From Candidatus Coatesiibacteriota bacterium (GTDB lineage: Bacteria; Oederibacteriota; CAKKQC01): a DNA stretch of 7,709 bases. The notes beneath the pieces are model-generated. The model ran no database searches and was not told the DNA's origin. It saw nothing but the letters and a program-made list of their open reading frames with translations. This document shows, in pieces, positions 1 through 6,586 of the stretch (positions are counted from its first letter, which is position 1; every line of letters starts with the position of its first letter). Where the stretch lies: contig JAHFSL010000107.1 in assembly GCA_023265785.1 (NCBI GenBank), forward strand, positions 1 to 7,709, in the 5' to 3' direction. Both the position numbers and the translations under genes were made by a program.

Positions 1-1131
1 GGCCTTTCGGAGTCGTTCCTCGAGATGATTCACGCCGCCGGCATTGACCGGGCCTGCCTCACGCTCAATGACCTCCATACCGGCGACACCCGACCCGAGA
101 TCGCCCGGGTCGCCGACCGGCTGGGATATGTCTACGGCCCCTATGACTGCTACGACTCCGTCCACAAGCCGGGCGCGAAAAACTCCTGGGAGTCCGCCCA
201 GTTCGACACCTGGCTGTACGAGCACGGGGGGATCCTGAAGGAGGACGGGAAGCCGGGTCGGGGATTCCAGAACACGGGGCATCAGTTGAGCCCGCTGGCC
301 GCCCGGCCGTATGTGGAGAAGCGGGTCCGGGCCGAGATGGAGAAGGTCCCGTTCAGCATGCTGTTCATGGATTGCGACGCCGCGGGCCAGTACTTCGATG
401 ACTTCTCCCCGGAGCATCCGGCCAACCAGGCGACGGACTGCGCGGCCAAGGTGGACCGGATGCGCTGGATCGCGACCACCTTTGGCATTCCCATCGGATC
501 CGAGGGCGGGTCGGCGGTGGCCGCGGGCGTCATTTGCTTCGCGCACGGCATGCTGACGGGCGCCATCGGGGACTGGGTGGACCCGGACTTCAAGAACGAA
601 AAATCAAAGTACTTCCTGGGAAGTTGGTACCCGCCGGAGGCCCCGGACGTGTTCTTCAAGAAGGTGGCGGTCAAGGCCCGTACCCGGCTGGAGATGTTCG
701 ACCCCCGGTACCGCCTGCCGTTGTACGAGGCGGCGTTCCATGACTCGGTCATCGCCACCCACCACTGGCTGACCCCCAGCCTCAAGTTCAAGGGGGTGGA
801 AGCCACCGCGGCCCTGCTCGAGCAGTTGTATAACGTGCCGGCGCTGTATCACCTCACCCGGGCGGTGTTCTCCCGAAACCAGGCGGCGATCCTGGCGCAC
901 TACCGGTTCTTCTCGCCCCTCCACCGGCGGCTGGCGCTTCAACCGCTCACGGAGTTCGACTGCCTCACGGCCGATCGGCTGGTCCAGCGCACCCGGTTCG
1001 GCGACGGCACCGAGATCATCGCCAACTTCACAGACCATCCCTGGCACGGGAACGGGCTGGACATCCCCGCCGGGTCGGTCATGTCACGGCTGGGGAGCGA
1101 AGCGTCTTCCTACATGCCCTGCTACCCTTAA
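1..1131 (+). CDS. GH101/GH129-type glycoside hydrolase, 3' part (5' end outside window)
   Basis: The frame is open from base 1: the codons before the first ATG (base 25) read GLSESFLE and run on smoothly, so the true start lies upstream and this ATG is internal. About 376 residues are visible, ending at TAA 1129-1131. Counting from the base-25 Met, there is a strand-like FMDCDA motif (114-119) and an IGSEGG motif (157-162). Asp116 or Asp118 and Glu160 are about 43 residues apart and are candidates for nucleophile and acid/base, as in the retaining (beta/alpha)8 families GH101 and GH129. The stretch LPLYEAAFHDSVIATHHW (231-248) resembles the segment after the barrel active site in this clan. 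The last 60 residues look like a beta domain (QRTRFGDGTEIIANF). Known members cleave alpha-N-acetylgalactosaminide linkages of mucin-type glycans; the substrate here is an inference. Signal peptide and N-terminal domains cannot be seen. Family placement is fairly likely; exact family is uncertain. Confidence 0.75.
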   Translation, partial: GLSESFLEMIHAAGIDRACLTLNDLHTGDTRPEIARVADRLGYVYGPYDCYDSVHKPGAKNSWESAQFDTWLYEHGGILKEDGKPGRGFQNTGHQLSPLAARPYVEKRVRAEMEKVPFSMLFMDCDAAGQYFDDFSPEHPANQATDCAAKVDRMRWIATTFGIPIGSEGGSAVAAGVICFAHGMLTGAIGDWVDPDFKNEKSKYFLGSWYPPEAPDVFFKKVAVKARTRLEMFDPRYRLPLYEAAFHDSVIATHHWLTPSLKFKGVEATAALLEQLYNVPALYHLTRAVFSRNQAAILAHYRFFSPLHRRLALQPLTEFDCLTADRLVQRTRFGDGTEIIANFTDHPWHGNGLDIPAGSVMSRLGSEASSYMPCYP

Positions 1132-1161
1132 CACTAACGCGCGACTCTTCGGACAGTGGAG

Positions 1162-1551
1162 TCAGGTGATCCTGGATTTCCTTCGGAGGAACACCGCAAC
1201 ATCTGACTTTTCGAGCTTCCCTTGGGCGACCTTGAGGACGAGGTCTTCATACTCCTTCGTGGCCAAGGGGAGGTCCACTCCATTGACCATGAGAAAGGTC
1301 CAGGCTGCTGCTGCCGCCGCGCGCTTGTTGCCATCCACGAAGGGGTGGTTGGAAGAGATGTGAAAAAGGTATGCGGCGGCCATCTCAAACAGGTCGTGAT
1401 GCATGAATTCGCCGCCAAAGCTCGCCGCCGGGGCGGCGAGGGCGGATTCGAGCATGCCGCGGTCCCGCAGTCCGGCGGATCCCCCGTGTTCATTCAACTG
1501 ATCCTGGTGGAAGGCAAGGACTTCGTCAATCGTCAGGAAAATCGGGTCCAT
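1162..1551 (-). CDS. doc: Doc-family toxin (death-on-curing, Fic fold)
   Basis: This is a 129-residue protein from the ATG at 1551, close to the roughly 126 residues of phage P1 Doc. It opens with FLTIDEVLAFHQDQL, typical of Doc, and carries HPFVDGNKR at residues 69-77. In the Fic fold this is the active-site loop. Having K where AMPylating Fic proteins have GNGR is the mark of Doc, which phosphorylates EF-Tu and stops translation. His69, Asp73, Asn75, Lys76 and Arg77 are all kept, so the toxin looks active. It follows the AbrB-type antitoxin gene and must share its promoter. Start choice: the same frame also has a TTG at 1572, which would overlap the antitoxin stop by 8 bases. I prefer the ATG because family members begin at about MDPIFLTI, but neither site has a strong Shine-Dalgarno. 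Low yield of toxin relative to antitoxin would be expected. The role (addiction or phage defence) is inferred from the family. Confidence 0.88.
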   Translation of the reverse strand: MDPIFLTIDEVLAFHQDQLNEHGGSAGLRDRGMLESALAAPAASFGGEFMHHDLFEMAAAYLFHISSNHPFVDGNKRAAAAAAWTFLMVNGVDLPLATKEYEDLVLKVAQGKLEKSDVAVFLRRKSRIT

Positions 1552-1564
1552 GGGATGGACCGAT

Positions 1565-1789
1565 TCAGGCAAGACGCTTCAGAAAGGCCGCATGCTTCTT
1601 GCTGACCTGGGCGTAGGCCTCCATGACATTGGGCCGCCGCTCACCCTTCCGGTCTGGCGTGACCACGAGGCGATCACCACTAATGGTGAGCGAGAGGGAA
1701 GTCTTCTCATTGATGTGCATAACATCCATCAGCGCTCGGTCAATCACGAGCGCGTAACTGTTGCCGTGCTTGGTCAGGGTCTTGGTCAC
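1565..1789 (-). CDS. AbrB/MazE/SpoVT-type antitoxin of the Doc module
   Basis: This is a 74-residue protein with a GTG start at 1789 and TGA at 1567-1565. Residues 1-48 (TLTKHGNSYALVIDRALMD, then the INEKTSLSLTISGDRLVVTP strands) form a swapped-hairpin AbrB/MazE DNA-binding domain. The KHGNSYALVI core is the usual signature. Residues 50-74 are charged and helical (VMEAYAQVSKKHAAFLKRLA); a C-terminal tail of this kind normally wraps and neutralises the toxin. The GTG is set by an excellent AAGGAGGT six bases upstream, so antitoxin should be made in excess. The gene comes first in the operon, ahead of doc, as is usual for antitoxins. The 19-bp palindrome across its -10 is the natural target for its dimeric DNA-binding domain, so autoregulation is likely. 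It is not a Phd homologue, although Phd is the classical Doc partner. DNA here is markedly less GC-rich than in flanking genes. Confidence 0.85.
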   Translation of the reverse strand: MTKTLTKHGNSYALVIDRALMDVMHINEKTSLSLTISGDRLVVTPDRKGERRPNVMEAYAQVSKKHAAFLKRLA

Positions 1790-1795
1790 CTTGCC

Positions 1796-1803
1796 ACCTC
1801 CTT
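1796..1803 (-). promoter_or_regulatory. Strong Shine-Dalgarno of the antitoxin gene
   Basis: On the minus strand the bases read AAGGAGGT, followed by GGCAAG and the GTG start, a six-base spacing. This near-perfect anti-16S match decides the GTG at 1789 as the start and contrasts with the poor ribosome site in front of the toxin. Confidence 0.85.
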
Positions 1804-1807
1804 AGAA

Positions 1808-1826
1808 GTTAGTACATTGTACTAAC
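1808..1826. promoter_or_regulatory. Perfect 19-bp palindrome, predicted antitoxin operator
   Basis: The sequence GTTAGTACATTGTACTAAC is a perfect 9-bp inverted repeat around a single central base (1817). It covers the whole -10 hexamer (1816-1821) and reaches the predicted start point near 1809, so a protein bound here would block RNA polymerase. The dimeric AbrB-type antitoxin encoded immediately downstream is the obvious ligand. The palindrome is seen directly; the binding is inferred. Confidence 0.75.
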
Positions 1827-1845
1827 GATGTTCCGGGGCTGTCAA
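1816..1845 (-). promoter_or_regulatory. Sigma70-type promoter of the toxin-antitoxin operon
   Basis: The minus strand has TTGACA (1845-1840), an 18-base spacer and TACAAT (1821-1816). The -35 is a perfect consensus and the -10 differs from TATAAT at one position. Transcription should start near 1809, giving a leader of about 20 bases that contains the Shine-Dalgarno. The -35 begins 20 bases after the valS stop codon, so the operon has its own promoter but could also receive read-through from valS. Confidence 0.8.
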
Positions 1846-1865
1846 GGTGGAAAGCCGGCGGGTCG

Positions 1866-4580
1866 TTACACGAGCTGGCGGAGGCGTTCGGCGAGGCGGA
1901 TCAGGCGGGCTTCAAAGTCCGTGGCCTTCGCGCGAGACTCCTCGACGAGTTTCGGCGGGGCCTTGGTGAGATAGTCAGAGTTGGCCAGCGTGGTTCGGGT
2001 CCGGTTCAGGAGCGCCTGCAGTTCGTCCTGCTCCTTCAGGAGCCGGGCCTTCTCGGCCGCCGGGTCGGCGGCTGCGGGCAGGCGCAGGTAGACCGTGTAG
2101 CCGGGGATGACCCCTGACACCGAGGGCTTGGGGGCCTCGCTCCCCGCGGCCAGCGCGGCAAGTTTGGCGCGGGTCATCGTTGTCAGGTACCCGGAGGCGA
2201 GCAATTCGTCCAGCCGCGCGCGGGCGGGCGGATCGGCGGGCAGCACCGTCGCCTCCACGCCCTCGGCGGCGGCCAGCCCCGATTCGTGCTTGAGTGCGCG
2301 CAGTCCGGACGCGATGGCCAGCGCGTCCGACATCAAGTGGGCGGCGGCGGGATCGTCCCCGATGGGGCCGGAGACCGGCCAGTCGGCCAGCATGACGAAG
2401 GCGCCCGCCGTACCGGCTGAGCCCGCAGGAGCGGGCACGGCGAGGCGCCGGTGGGGGAGCCGCTGCCAGATCTCCTCTGAGATGAACGGCGCCACCGGAT
2501 GCAGGAGGCGCACCGCGGTTTCCAGCACGGTGGCCAGCGTCCACTGTATGGCGGCGCGGCGGGTGGGGTCCTTGAGCCCGGGCTTCGCCAGTTCGAGGTA
2601 GACATCACAGACTTCGTGCCAGAAGAACTCCTCGAGCAGTCCGGCGTATTCGTTGAAAGCGTACCCCTCCAGGAGGCGGGTGGCATCGGCCGCGACCGCA
2701 TGGGCGCGCGTCACGATCCACCGGTCGGCCACGGTGCGGCCCGCGGGTGGCTCCGCGGTGTGCGCATACCCGTCCATCTCTCCGAGCGCGAATCGGGTCG
2801 CGTTCCAGATCTTGTTCATGAAGTTGCGGGCGTGTTCCACCCGGTCGGGGGTTAGCCGAAAGGACTGTTTGAGAGACTCCTGCGAAACGAGAGCGAACCG
2901 GACCGCGTCGGTGCCGAACTGGTCGAAGAGTTCCAGCGGGTCCACCACATTCCCCTTGGTCTTGCTCATCTTCTTGCCCTCGGGGTCGGTGATAATCGAA
3001 TTGAACACCACGGTGCGGAACGGGATTGTTCCGGTGTGTTTCAGCCCCATCATGATCATCCGTGCGACCCAGAAGAAGATGATGTCGGATCCCGTCACCA
3101 GCACATCGGTGGGGTAGAACATGGCCGCACCCAGTTTCTTCTGATCCGCAGCCTCGGGCCAGCCGAAGACGGAGAATGGCCAGAGGCAGGAAGAGAACCA
3201 TGTGTCGAGCGTGTCGGGGTCCTGGGTCAAGGTGCCGCCGCACTTGGGACAGGCCGCGGGAGCGGTCTCGGCCACGGTGACCTCGGCGCATTTCTGGCAG
3301 TGCCACGCCGGGATGCGGTGGCCGAACCAGATCTGGCGGCTGATGCACCAGTCCTGGATGTTCTTCATCCATTCATAGAAGATTGCGGGCTGGTTGGCGG
3401 GCAGCAGCCGCACCCCGCCGGGGTCGTGCGGATCGCGCTCGCCGCGCTCCACCACCTCGACGGCCTGTGCGGCCAACCCTTTCATATTCATGTACCACTG
3501 CATGGAGATGACCGGCTCGAGGATGGTCGCGCACCGCTCGCAGAGCCCCACGGCGGAGGTGTGGGGCTCCACCTTCGCCAGCAGCCCGTCGGCCTCGAGG
3601 TCTGCCACGATCTTGTCCCGCGCCTTGAACCGGTCCATGCCGGCGTAGGGCCCGGCCGCGGCGTTCAGGGTGGCGTCCAGGTTCAGCAGGCTGATGATCG
3701 GGAGTTTGTGCCGCTGGCCCGCCGCAAAGTCGGCGGGGTCGTGCCCGGGCGTGATTTTCACCGCGCCGGTTCCGAATTCCCGGTCCACGAACGGATCGGC
3801 GATGACCGGGATCTCCCGATTGAGGAGGGGGAGAATCGCGGTCTTGCCGATGAGCGCGCGGTGGCGGTCGTCGTCGGGATGCACCGCCACGGCCGTGTCG
3901 CCCAGCAGGGTTTCCGGCCGGGTGGTGGCCAGGACCAGTTCACCACCGCCCTTCAACCTATAGATGAGGTGCCAGAGCGACCCTTTCCGGTCCTGCCGCT
4001 TGACCTCCAGATCAGAAAGGGCGGTCTGGCACCGCGGGCACCAGTTCACGATGCGCTCGCCGCGATACACCAGCCCATCGCGGTGGCAGTCCACGAAATG
4101 GCGGATCACCGCCCGGCACAGGTCGTCCTCCATCGTGTACCGGAGCCGGTCCCAGTCGCAAGAGCAGCCGATGACCTTGAGCTGCTCCACGATGCGCGTG
4201 GCGTGGACCTCCTTCCACCTGTCTACGCGCTTCAGGAATTCCTCGCGGCCGAGGTCGTGCCGCGTTTTGCCCTCCTGTTCCTTGAGTTGCCGCTCCACCA
4301 TCAGCGTCGTTGAGATGGACGCGTGGTCGGTGCCCGGCACCCAGCAGGCATTGAACCCCTGCATCCGCTTCCACCGGATCAGCACGTCCTGGAGCGTGTT
4401 GACGAGTGCGTGACCCAAGTGCAGGGACGCCGTGATGTTGGGCGGCGGAATGACGATCGTGAACGGCTTCTTCGGCGAGTCCGGGCTGGCGCGGAACGCG
4501 CCCGCCGCCAGCCAGGCGGCGTACCAGCGCCGCTCGACGGCCTTGGGGTCGTACCGGGGGGCGAGCGGCTCGGCGGCCAT
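1866..4580 (-). CDS. valS: Valyl-tRNA synthetase
   Basis: This 904-residue class I synthetase charges tRNA-Val with valine in the cytoplasm and edits misactivated threonine; the length is normal (roughly 880-950 in bacteria). Features in order: the ATP-site segment PPPNITASLHLGHAL (45-59) with HLGH at 54-57; the CP1 editing domain with TTRPETLLGDTAVAVHPDD (219-237) and FGTGAVKITPGHD (269-281); ISRQIWFGHRIPAWHC (413-428); a Cys pair set CQKC (428-431) and CPKC (444-447) that looks like a zinc knuckle; DTWFSSCLWPFS (459-470); the second signature loop KMSKT at 537-541 (usually KMSKS) followed by KGNVVDP; the tRNA anticodon-binding helical domain (about 615-735); and a C-terminal coiled-coil arm (about 836-904). 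The ATG (4580-4578) shares one base with the stop of the upstream membrane-protein gene (TGATG), implying coupled translation. The stop is TAA at 1868-1866. The gene appears intact. Confidence 0.97.
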   Translation of the reverse strand: MAAEPLAPRYDPKAVERRWYAAWLAAGAFRASPDSPKKPFTIVIPPPNITASLHLGHALVNTLQDVLIRWKRMQGFNACWVPGTDHASISTTLMVERQLKEQEGKTRHDLGREEFLKRVDRWKEVHATRIVEQLKVIGCSCDWDRLRYTMEDDLCRAVIRHFVDCHRDGLVYRGERIVNWCPRCQTALSDLEVKRQDRKGSLWHLIYRLKGGGELVLATTRPETLLGDTAVAVHPDDDRHRALIGKTAILPLLNREIPVIADPFVDREFGTGAVKITPGHDPADFAAGQRHKLPIISLLNLDATLNAAAGPYAGMDRFKARDKIVADLEADGLLAKVEPHTSAVGLCERCATILEPVISMQWYMNMKGLAAQAVEVVERGERDPHDPGGVRLLPANQPAIFYEWMKNIQDWCISRQIWFGHRIPAWHCQKCAEVTVAETAPAACPKCGGTLTQDPDTLDTWFSSCLWPFSVFGWPEAADQKKLGAAMFYPTDVLVTGSDIIFFWVARMIMMGLKHTGTIPFRTVVFNSIITDPEGKKMSKTKGNVVDPLELFDQFGTDAVRFALVSQESLKQSFRLTPDRVEHARNFMNKIWNATRFALGEMDGYAHTAEPPAGRTVADRWIVTRAHAVAADATRLLEGYAFNEYAGLLEEFFWHEVCDVYLELAKPGLKDPTRRAAIQWTLATVLETAVRLLHPVAPFISEEIWQRLPHRRLAVPAPAGSAGTAGAFVMLADWPVSGPIGDDPAAAHLMSDALAIASGLRALKHESGLAAAEGVEATVLPADPPARARLDELLASGYLTTMTRAKLAALAAGSEAPKPSVSGVIPGYTVYLRLPAAADPAAEKARLLKEQDELQALLNRTRTTLANSDYLTKAPPKLVEESRAKATDFEARLIRLAERLRQLV

Positions 4581-6574
4581 CAGCCGCGCCCCCGGCGCGC
4601 CGCGTCCAGGTGCGCCTGCACTTCGGCCCGGGCGGCGGTCCGGCCCCCATCCTTGGGGTTCGGCGGCAGGAGGGCAAGCGCCCGGCGCAGGGTCGCCGCC
4701 GCCTCGGTGTCGCGACCCACCCGGTGCAGGGCCCAGCCCAGCGTGTCCAGGTACCGGGGATCGGAAGGCACTTGGGCCACCGCGGCCCGCCCCAACGCCA
4801 CGGCCTCCTCCAGCCGGGTCCCGCTCTCGGCAAGAAAATACGAGAGGTTATTGGCAATATCCTCGCGCCGGGGATTCAACGCGTAGGCGCGGTCCAGGGC
4901 GCGGATGGCCTGCGGGATCGCGCCCTTGCGCTCAAAGAGGGTGGAGAGGTGCTTGTAGACATTCTCATCCTCATACCCCAGCGCGAGCGCGCGGCGAGCA
5001 TACAGGATGGAATCGTCCAGCGCGGTGCCCTGCCACTCGAACCGCCCCAGTGACATGGCGGCCACGGAGTACCGGAAGTTCAGGAATTTGTTGGACGGGT
5101 TCGCGCGCACCCCGGCGCCGTAGTAGACGCTGGCCATCTCGTAGTTGTTGTAGGACACCTGTCGGTCGCCCTCCATCTGCTGGCGGTCGGCCCAGAGCCG
5201 GTGGTACACGGGAGGGAGCGCGGCCAGCCCGCAGGCCAGCGGAATGGCGGCACCCGCCCAGGCCAGCCCGCGGAATCGGGGGGGCAGGGGATCCGCGGCG
5301 GCCGTGACGGCCGGGGCCGCCAGGAGGCCGAGCGCGGCGAACAGGACCCAGGCCGTCGGCTCAGTGAGGAGCGGGAAATTCCCGGCGCCGTCCACCGCCA
5401 CGGCCGTGACACAGCCGATGACGCCCAGCCCGTGCCAGTCGCCGGACCGGGCGCGGGACCAGCCCCACCGGACCGCCGTCGCCAACAGCCACCACCAGAG
5501 ACCCAGCCCGACCACCCCGGTTTCGGCCAGCAGGTGCGCGTGGTCGTTGTGGGCGTAGGCCTCCTGGCTGGCGAAGAAGACATCCTTCGAGGTTCGCGCG
5601 GTCCGAGTGGCCAGCCGTAAGGCCGGGTACCTTGCCCCGTACGACCCCAGTCCGCCGCCGAGCACGGGAAACTCGCGGGCGATGCGCGCGCCGACCTCGG
5701 TGGTCACGAGCCGGAACCGGAGGGAGTACCCGTGCGGGTTCACCGCGTCGCGCAGACGGTCGCCCACGGGCACCGCCGGCCGGCCGCCGACCTGGGCGGA
5801 GCTGACGAGGAACCCGGCGATTAGCGCGACCGCCGCGCCGGAAGCCAGCCAGGTCCGGTTGGCGTCCAGCTGGGCCCGGCCACGGGCCGTCAGACCCAGC
5901 ACGGTGAACTGGACGGCCGTGGCCGCGAGGATTGCGAACCACGAACTGCGGGTCCAGGTGAGGAACGCCGCCAGCCCGAGCGCGGCCAGCAGGAGGGTGA
6001 GCAGGTCCTTGGTCTCCTCGCGCTCGGTGGCCAGCCAGCGCGCGAACGCGACCGGGAAGAGGGCCGCGAGGTAGCCGCCGAGGAACACGGGATTCCCGAG
6101 CGTGGAGAATACGCGGGGCCGGAAGTGGGAGGACCACTCGATCAGCTCGAACCCGAAGTACTGACCGATGCCGTAGACCGCGGTCAGCCCGCCGGCGATG
6201 CCCAGCGCGTCCGCCAGCCGGTCGCGGCCGGGCAGCGAGGCGGCCATGACGGCCACGGTGGCGAGCGCGCCGAAGTAGGCCAGCCGCAGGGCCCCCTCCG
6301 CCGGCGCGGTGGTGTGGACGAGCGAGAGCGCGGCCCAGCTCAGCCAGCCCAGCAGGGGGGCGGCGAGCGGGAACGCCGGGGCGACGGGTTCGCCGAACAC
6401 GACCCGGCGGGCGACGCCGCACCCGATCAGGATCGCGGTGGCCAGCGCCAGGGCGGCGTCCTTGGGCAGGCCCGCCGCGTCCTGGACGAGCGTGGGGGCG
6501 ACCGCGAGGGGGAGCGCGTAGGCCGAGGCCACGAGGGCGGCCTGAACGGTCCGGGTCAGCGGCAGGGGACGCAC
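4580..6574 (-). CDS. O-antigen ligase/polymerase-like membrane protein with C-terminal TPR domain
   Basis: This 664-residue protein starts at a GTG (6574) with only a weak GGGG ribosome site. Residues 10-456 are largely hydrophobic, with about 12 probable membrane helices. A large polar loop (about 261-345) contains FRLVTTEVGARIAREFPVLG and GGGLGSYGARYP (306-317), and is followed by AHNDHAHLLAETGVVGLGLW (341-360). This loop plus the HNxxxxLLxExGxxG pattern is the mark of the Wzy_C superfamily, which includes WaaL O-antigen ligases, Wzy polymerases and PglL-type O-oligosaccharyltransferases. These move lipid-linked glycan to an acceptor on the periplasmic face. Residues about 470-637 form around four TPR-like helical pairs (for example ENVYKHLSTLFERKGAIPQAIRALDRAYALNP and the repeat from DPRYLDTLGWALH), probably a periplasmic binding platform. 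It lies 12 bases after the site-2 protease gene and overlaps valS by one base. Donor and acceptor cannot be told from sequence. Confidence 0.85.
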   Translation of the reverse strand: MRPLPLTRTVQAALVASAYALPLAVAPTLVQDAAGLPKDAALALATAILIGCGVARRVVFGEPVAPAFPLAAPLLGWLSWAALSLVHTTAPAEGALRLAYFGALATVAVMAASLPGRDRLADALGIAGGLTAVYGIGQYFGFELIEWSSHFRPRVFSTLGNPVFLGGYLAALFPVAFARWLATEREETKDLLTLLLAALGLAAFLTWTRSSWFAILAATAVQFTVLGLTARGRAQLDANRTWLASGAAVALIAGFLVSSAQVGGRPAVPVGDRLRDAVNPHGYSLRFRLVTTEVGARIAREFPVLGGGLGSYGARYPALRLATRTARTSKDVFFASQEAYAHNDHAHLLAETGVVGLGLWWWLLATAVRWGWSRARSGDWHGLGVIGCVTAVAVDGAGNFPLLTEPTAWVLFAALGLLAAPAVTAAADPLPPRFRGLAWAGAAIPLACGLAALPPVYHRLWADRQQMEGDRQVSYNNYEMASVYYGAGVRANPSNKFLNFRYSVAAMSLGRFEWQGTALDDSILYARRALALGYEDENVYKHLSTLFERKGAIPQAIRALDRAYALNPRREDIANNLSYFLAESGTRLEEAVALGRAAVAQVPSDPRYLDTLGWALHRVGRDTEAAATLRRALALLPPNPKDGGRTAARAEVQAHLDAARRGRG

Positions 6575-6586
6575 GAGAACCCCGGG

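Noticed and set aside
282..806. Minus-strand open frame opposite the glycosidase
   Set aside because: Antisense to a frame with recognisable family motifs; its own translation shows no domain.
1143..1163. GACTC...GAGTC hairpin between the convergent stops as a terminator
   Set aside because: Only five base pairs with an 11-base loop and no T-run on either strand; too weak to call.
1222..1605. Plus-strand open frame across the toxin gene
   Set aside because: Antisense to the Doc toxin, which has an intact active-site motif; no ribosome site or recognisable domain.
1133..1827. ACTAACG at 1133-1139 and again at 1821-1827, flanking the toxin-antitoxin module, as target-site duplication or a second half-operator
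   Set aside because: Seven bases is too short to separate from chance, and there are no terminal inverted repeats or transposase.
3036..4313. Long plus-strand open frame (about 425 codons) opposite valS
   Set aside because: It lies wholly antisense to a clear valS, has Arg/Gly/Pro/His-rich low-information composition, and is what high GC produces in an opposite frame.
5361..6422. Second minus-strand open frame (about 353 codons) inside the ligase gene
   Set aside because: Arg/Gly/Pro-rich frame-shifted shadow of the membrane protein, with no membrane helices or motif.
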